Assembly: GCA_945645715.1 (NCBI GenBank)
Contig: CALZFJ010000045.1
Span: 1 to 9,658, forward strand
Direction of reading: 5' to 3'
DNA: 9,658 nucleotides
Source of the DNA: an uncultured Prevotellaceae bacterium
Lineage (GTDB): Bacteria; Bacteroidota; Bacteroidia; Bacteroidales; Muribaculaceae
The notes beneath the pieces are model-generated. The model was given only the letters and a program-made list of their open reading frames with translations, was not told the DNA's origin and did no database searches. Positions 6,478 to 9,658 of this stretch are shown in pieces (position 1 is the stretch's first letter; every line of letters begins with the position of its first letter). A program made the translations under genes and the position numbers.

Positions 6478-6546
6478 CAATAAGTCGGTAATTCTTTGTT
6501 GCTTTATACTTTACTTTCTCTCACAAATCGGGCATTAGCCTTAGTG

Positions 6547-6576
6547 CAAATTTACTACAAATAGATGAATTGCAAC
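6547..6576 (-). promoter_or_regulatory. Candidate promoter of the AraC-family gene
   Basis: On the minus strand GTTG (6576-6573) is followed after 18 bases by TAAATTTG (6554-6547) and then C. The -7 box is a full TAnnTTTG match; the -33 element is partial and the spacer slightly short. The leader would be about 65 bases. Confidence 0.5.
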
Positions 6577-6644
6577 CTAAATTATTGCAAAATTCCCTTT
6601 TCGTCGATTAAATTCACCTGTGCGTTGAAGAATCGGGGCAAAAG

Positions 6645-6678
6645 TTTGCTTTCGGTTGAAAATTATTGCATATCTTTG
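6645..6678 (+). promoter_or_regulatory. Candidate promoter of the secreted nuclease gene
   Basis: TTTG (6645-6648) is followed after 22 bases by TATCTTTG (6671-6678) and then C, a full match to both Bacteroidota boxes with a spacer at the long end. Transcription would start near 6684, about 48 bases before the ATG at 6732. It excludes the in-frame upstream ATG at 6666, which lies before the -7 box. Confidence 0.6.
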
Positions 6679-6731
6679 CAGTTACCACTATTTATAAACA
6701 GACAGAAACTACAAAACAACTACCAATAGGC

Positions 6732-8423
6732 ATGAAAAGATTATTTACCTCTATGGCAGCCTGCCTGCTCACATCTGCAGCAGTCTTTGCCGATGCTCCG
6801 GCTGGATACTACAGCTCTCTCGACGGAAAGTCGGGCGAGTCGCTCAAAAACCAACTGCACGACATCATTGCTCCACACACTCAGCTCACCTATAGCAGCC
6901 TGTGGAACTATTTCCCGCAGACCGACGCTTATCCCGAACAGGTGAACGGCAAGCTGATTGTGTGGGACATGTACTCCGACAACTGGAACACGCTGAAATA
7001 CTTCTACTATGGCGGCACCCGCGGTCTCAACCGTGAGCACTCGGTGCCGAAGAGCTGGTGGGGCAACTCTGGCAGCTCAAACAGCGACATCGAGAAATTC
7101 CTTGCCGGAACCGACCTCATGCACCTCTTCCCCAGCGACGGCCCTGCCAACTCTGCCAAGAGCAACTATCCGCTCGGCGTGGTTGATGTGAGCACTTTCA
7201 GCAATGGCGTGAGCACTGTGGGCTACCCCGTCACAGGGCAGGGCGGTGGAAGCTCGCGCGTGTTTGAGCCTGATGACGAATACAAGGGCGACTTCGCACG
7301 TGTGTATTTCTATATGGCTACCTGCTATCAAGACTACACCTGGAAATACACCTATATGTTCATCGACAAGTCGTCGAGCTATCTCTCACTGAAGCCGTGG
7401 GCATACAATATGCTGCTCGAGTGGGCACGCGAAGACCCCGTGAGCCAGAAGGAAATTGACCGAAACGATGCCGTATATCGCATTCAGGGCAACCGAAATC
7501 CATTCGTTGATGACCCTATGCTTATGGAATACATCTGGGGTAACCGCCAAGGGCAGACCTACGCCGCCGATCACCCCACCGGCGACCCCGAGCTAATAAG
7601 CCCCGTACAGGACTCCGAACTCGACTTCGGAGAGGTGGCTATCGGAAGCTCGCAGCATGTGGATTTACTCGTGAAGGGAGTGAATCTTACAGGCTCTATC
7701 TCGGTGACAATTTACCGCGACGATGCAGCTATGTTTAAGGCTCAGGTGAAGACCATTCCTGCCAGCAACGCCAACACCGCCGACGGCTATAAGCTGCGAA
7801 TCACCTACACCCCTACAGCCATTGGCGAACACAAAACCCGACTCGTGGTGAGCGATGGCGGACTCACCGGCAGTGTGGGCGTATCGCTCAAGGCTTCGTG
7901 CCTCGCAGTTCCGTCGCTCTCGCAGCTCACTGCCAACCCGGCTACCGACGTGACCGATAGCGGCTATCACGCTTCGTGGAGCGAAGCCCCTGAAACCATC
8001 GATTACTATGTGCTCACCCGCACCGTGTATAGCGGAAGCACAGCCACTACCACTCAGCTACAGATTGATGAAACATCTTGCGACTTCGACGACCTCCACG
8101 CCGGCGAAACCCACACCTACTCGGTGCAGTCGAGCCGACTCGGCTATCTCTCAGTGGCTTCAAATGTGGTGACGGTAACCGCTTCGGGCGTGACGGGCGT
8201 AGAGGGCGATAAACGCCTCGTGGTGGCTTCTTACCACGACGGGGTAGTCCGCGTCATTTGCAGCGAGAAGCTCGCAAATTGCCGTATTTACGACGCTCAG
8301 GGACGCATCGTGGAGCATCTGCCGGTGGTTGAGCCGAACCAGCTAATCACATTGCCGCTCGGAGTGTATATCATCACCGTCGATGGCATGACTCACCCGG
8401 TAAAAGTCGTTGTGCGGAAATAA
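6732..8423 (+). CDS. Secreted endonuclease I-family nuclease with Ig-like, FnIII-like and putative T9SS sorting domains
   Basis: Predicted extracellular DNA/RNA endonuclease, 563 aa. The signal peptide is 1-20 (MKRLFTSMAACLLTSAAVFA, cut before DAPAGYY). The catalytic Endonuclease_1 domain (His-Me finger fold, about 25-275) carries NREHSVPKSWW at 100-110, with E102 and H103 the likely metal ligand and general base. DLMHLFPSDGPANSAKSN follows at 128-145; by family analogy N140 is a likely second metal ligand. An Ig-like domain (about 289-390) opens with LDFGEVAIGSSQ and has ITYTPTAIGEH near 357-367. A fibronectin III-like domain follows (about 394-486). The tail 494-563 ends in LGVYIITVDGMTHPVKVVVRK, resembling a type A type IX secretion sorting domain. 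Periplasmic relatives such as Vvn and EndA have only the catalytic domain. The start is set by the signal peptide and the promoter at 6645-6678. The likely role is scavenging nucleotides or degrading extracellular DNA. Confidence 0.92.
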   Translation: MKRLFTSMAACLLTSAAVFADAPAGYYSSLDGKSGESLKNQLHDIIAPHTQLTYSSLWNYFPQTDAYPEQVNGKLIVWDMYSDNWNTLKYFYYGGTRGLNREHSVPKSWWGNSGSSNSDIEKFLAGTDLMHLFPSDGPANSAKSNYPLGVVDVSTFSNGVSTVGYPVTGQGGGSSRVFEPDDEYKGDFARVYFYMATCYQDYTWKYTYMFIDKSSSYLSLKPWAYNMLLEWAREDPVSQKEIDRNDAVYRIQGNRNPFVDDPMLMEYIWGNRQGQTYAADHPTGDPELISPVQDSELDFGEVAIGSSQHVDLLVKGVNLTGSISVTIYRDDAAMFKAQVKTIPASNANTADGYKLRITYTPTAIGEHKTRLVVSDGGLTGSVGVSLKASCLAVPSLSQLTANPATDVTDSGYHASWSEAPETIDYYVLTRTVYSGSTATTTQLQIDETSCDFDDLHAGETHTYSVQSSRLGYLSVASNVVTVTASGVTGVEGDKRLVVASYHDGVVRVICSEKLANCRIYDAQGRIVEHLPVVEPNQLITLPLGVYIITVDGMTHPVKVVVRK

Positions 8424-8466
8424 CCGCTCAGCGCACCGATTGATTGTAACATCGACCAACCATAAA

Positions 8467-8515
8467 ACAGCGCAAGCGCATCGCCCGAGAGGGTTGATGC
8501 GCTTGCTGTATTTTT
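8467..8515 (+). terminator. Intrinsic terminator after the nuclease gene
   Basis: Arms 8467-8482 and 8496-8509 pair as ACAGC plus AAGCGCATC against GATGCGCTT plus GCTGT, 14 pairs with a 2-base bulge, enclosing a 13-base loop. A run of five T follows at 8511-8515. A run of four A just before the left arm could let it act weakly on the opposite strand as well. Confidence 0.75.
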
Positions 8516-8527
8516 GCTCCACTGCCA

Positions 8528-8643
8528 CATTGCGGCGGCTTGCGATTCCACTATAATCGCTTCGGCGAGGCAGCTTGTGTCATCGCATTACGGCGGCTTG
8601 CGATTCCACTATAGCCGCTTCAGTACGGTTGCTTGTAATGTCG
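8528..8643. repeat. Two tandem 58-bp units between convergent genes
   Basis: Units 8528-8585 and 8586-8643 are adjacent and match at 45 of 58 positions by hand count. A 23-base stretch is identical in both (8533-8555 and 8591-8613); most differences fall in the last 22 bases of each unit. The first unit contains the inverted pair GCGATT/AATCGC, which is partly lost in the second. The pair lies between the nuclease terminator and the deoC stop. It could be an intergenic repeat family or a local duplication; it does not look coding. Confidence 0.8.
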
Positions 8644-8655
8644 CGACACAGCTGT

Positions 8656-9549
8656 TTAGAAAGCCTTTGTGGGGGCGCCGAGGATGTCGGCAAGGAGATT
8701 GTTGCCCAGGCTCGAAGCTCCGATGCGGAAGAAGCGATTGGTGAGCCATTCTTCGCCGAGAATTTCCTTCACAATGGTGTAGTAGATGAGGGCATCTTCG
8801 GTGGTGCGTACACCGCCCGAAGCCTTGAAGCCAACCATCACACCATGCTTCTCATAATACTCCTTGATGCACCGGCACATCACGTAGGCTGCCTCAGGAG
8901 AAGCTCCATCATAGATTTTTCCGGTAGAGGTCTTGATGAAGTCGGCACCCGAATACATCGATAGGATAGAAGCCTTCTTGATGTTGTCGGCAGTCTTGAG
9001 TGCGCCGGTTTCGAGAATCACCTTGAGGCGTGCATCGCCTGCCGATTCCTTTATCTCCGAAATCTCGTCGGCAATTTCCTCATAGTTCTCGTCCATGAAA
9101 TAGCCAAGCGGGAAAACTATATCCACCTCATTGGCACCATCGGCAACGGCAAGAGCAGTCTCGGCGCATTTCACTTCGAGACGAGCCTGCGACGAAGGGA
9201 AGTTGGCTGAGCACACTGCCACATTCACCTCGCTCACTTCGAGAGCCGAGCGGACCACTCCGGCGAAATTGGAATATACACAGATGGCAGCCACATTCTT
9301 CAGCTGCGGATAGTTGGTTTCAAAATCATTCACCTTCTGGGTGAAGGCGGCAACTGAGCGCTCCGAGTCGGTAGAGCTGAGGGTGGTGAGGTCGATGCAG
9401 TTGAGCATAAACTGATACACCTCCTGTTTGCGATTTTCGTCAATGTGCTCAGCGAGCAGCTTTGCCACTTCGGCTTTCACTTGCGCATCGTCGGTGCACA
9501 CGTTGCTCTCCTTGATGGCTTGAGTGTACTTGTTGGGAGTTTCTTCCAT
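8656..9549 (-). CDS. deoC: Deoxyribose-phosphate aldolase (DERA)
   Basis: Cytoplasmic class I aldolase that cleaves 2-deoxy-D-ribose 5-phosphate to glyceraldehyde 3-phosphate and acetaldehyde, in deoxynucleoside catabolism. The ATG at 9549 gives 297 aa, with AGGA just upstream; in-frame codons reach a GTG at 9600 but lack start context. Key motifs follow E. coli DeoC: VAAICVYSNF at 86-95, GANEVDIVFPLGY at 138-150 (D143, counterpart of Asp102), LKVILETGALK at 175-185, DFIKTSTGK at 203-211 (K206, the Schiff-base lysine), GFKASGGVRT at 240-249 (K242, counterpart of Lys201), and FRIGASSL at 274-281 for phosphate binding. All catalytic residues are present. The N-terminus is about 40 residues longer than the E. 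coli enzyme (259 aa), as in other Bacteroidota forms I recall. No deoA, deoD or similar gene is adjacent in the window. Confidence 0.96.
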   Translation of the reverse strand: MEETPNKYTQAIKESNVCTDDAQVKAEVAKLLAEHIDENRKQEVYQFMLNCIDLTTLSSTDSERSVAAFTQKVNDFETNYPQLKNVAAICVYSNFAGVVRSALEVSEVNVAVCSANFPSSQARLEVKCAETALAVADGANEVDIVFPLGYFMDENYEEIADEISEIKESAGDARLKVILETGALKTADNIKKASILSMYSGADFIKTSTGKIYDGASPEAAYVMCRCIKEYYEKHGVMVGFKASGGVRTTEDALIYYTIVKEILGEEWLTNRFFRIGASSLGNNLLADILGAPTKAF

Positions 9550-9658
9550 AATCCTATAATTTTTTTGAGTTGTTCTTATTGTGTGTTGAAAAAATTTCAC
9601 AATGTGTCTTTTTGTGGAGAAAATTGCATCTTGAAAATTATGTAAACGTAGGTAATTG
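9550..9658 (-). promoter_or_regulatory. Upstream region of deoC, no clear promoter
   Basis: The 109 A+T-rich bases before deoC hold one near-match to the -7 pattern on the minus strand (TAATTTTC, 9640-9633, one mismatch). The -33 position falls at the window edge and cannot be judged well. No operator-like symmetry stands out. Confidence 0.25.

Noticed and set aside
8575..8964. Plus-strand reading frame across the second 58-bp unit and the end of deoC
   Set aside because: It is mostly antisense to the conserved 3' end of deoC, has no promoter or family resemblance, and begins within repeat DNA.
9131..9313. Short plus-strand frame within deoC
   Set aside because: It is antisense to strongly conserved DERA motifs and has biased Ala/Thr/Ser composition typical of a shadow frame.

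Overview
The window looks like chromosomal DNA of a Bacteroidota bacterium, most likely a gut-type member of Bacteroidales. This rests on three things: a TonB-dependent receptor of the Bacteroidota outer-membrane beta-barrel class; a secreted endonuclease I whose C-terminus resembles a type IX secretion sorting domain; and several sequences matching the Bacteroidota promoter pattern (TTG/TTTG, about 19-22 bases, then TAnnTTTG) with little reliance on Shine-Dalgarno sites. I cannot name genus or species from the sequence alone.

Layout. 1-1334 (minus): N-terminal 444 codons of a TonB-dependent outer-membrane receptor, cut by the window edge. 1335-1673: divergent intergenic region with a minus-strand -7 box overlapped by an inverted repeat, and a good plus-strand promoter. 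1674-4098 (plus): a 65-residue single-pass membrane protein, a two-gene (split) ThrE/YjjP-YjjB-type exporter, and a LysR regulator, tightly packed as a likely operon. 4087-5451 (minus): a DUF4143-type AAA ATPase, tail-to-tail with lysR and overlapping it by 12 bases. Its promoter is embedded in an array of four 11-bp direct repeats spaced 33, 32 and 33 bases. 5656-6477 (minus): AraC-family regulator, divergent from 6732-8423 (plus), a multidomain secreted nuclease. 8424-8655: convergent intergenic region with a hairpin terminator and two tandem 58-bp units. 8656-9549 (minus): deoxyribose-phosphate aldolase (deoC).

How the genes fit together. The exporter pair with its small membrane protein and LysR regulator is the only clear multi-gene unit; its substrate (threonine/serine, or a dicarboxylate such as succinate by analogy with YjjPB) cannot be settled from sequence. 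The nuclease could release nucleotides from extracellular DNA and DeoC could feed the deoxyribose moiety into central metabolism, but they are convergent and this link is inference. The least explained feature is the regularly spaced repeat array in front of the DUF4143 ATPase, which is the best candidate here for something undescribed. For four genes, promoter boxes or start context argue for a start downstream of the longest possible reading frame.
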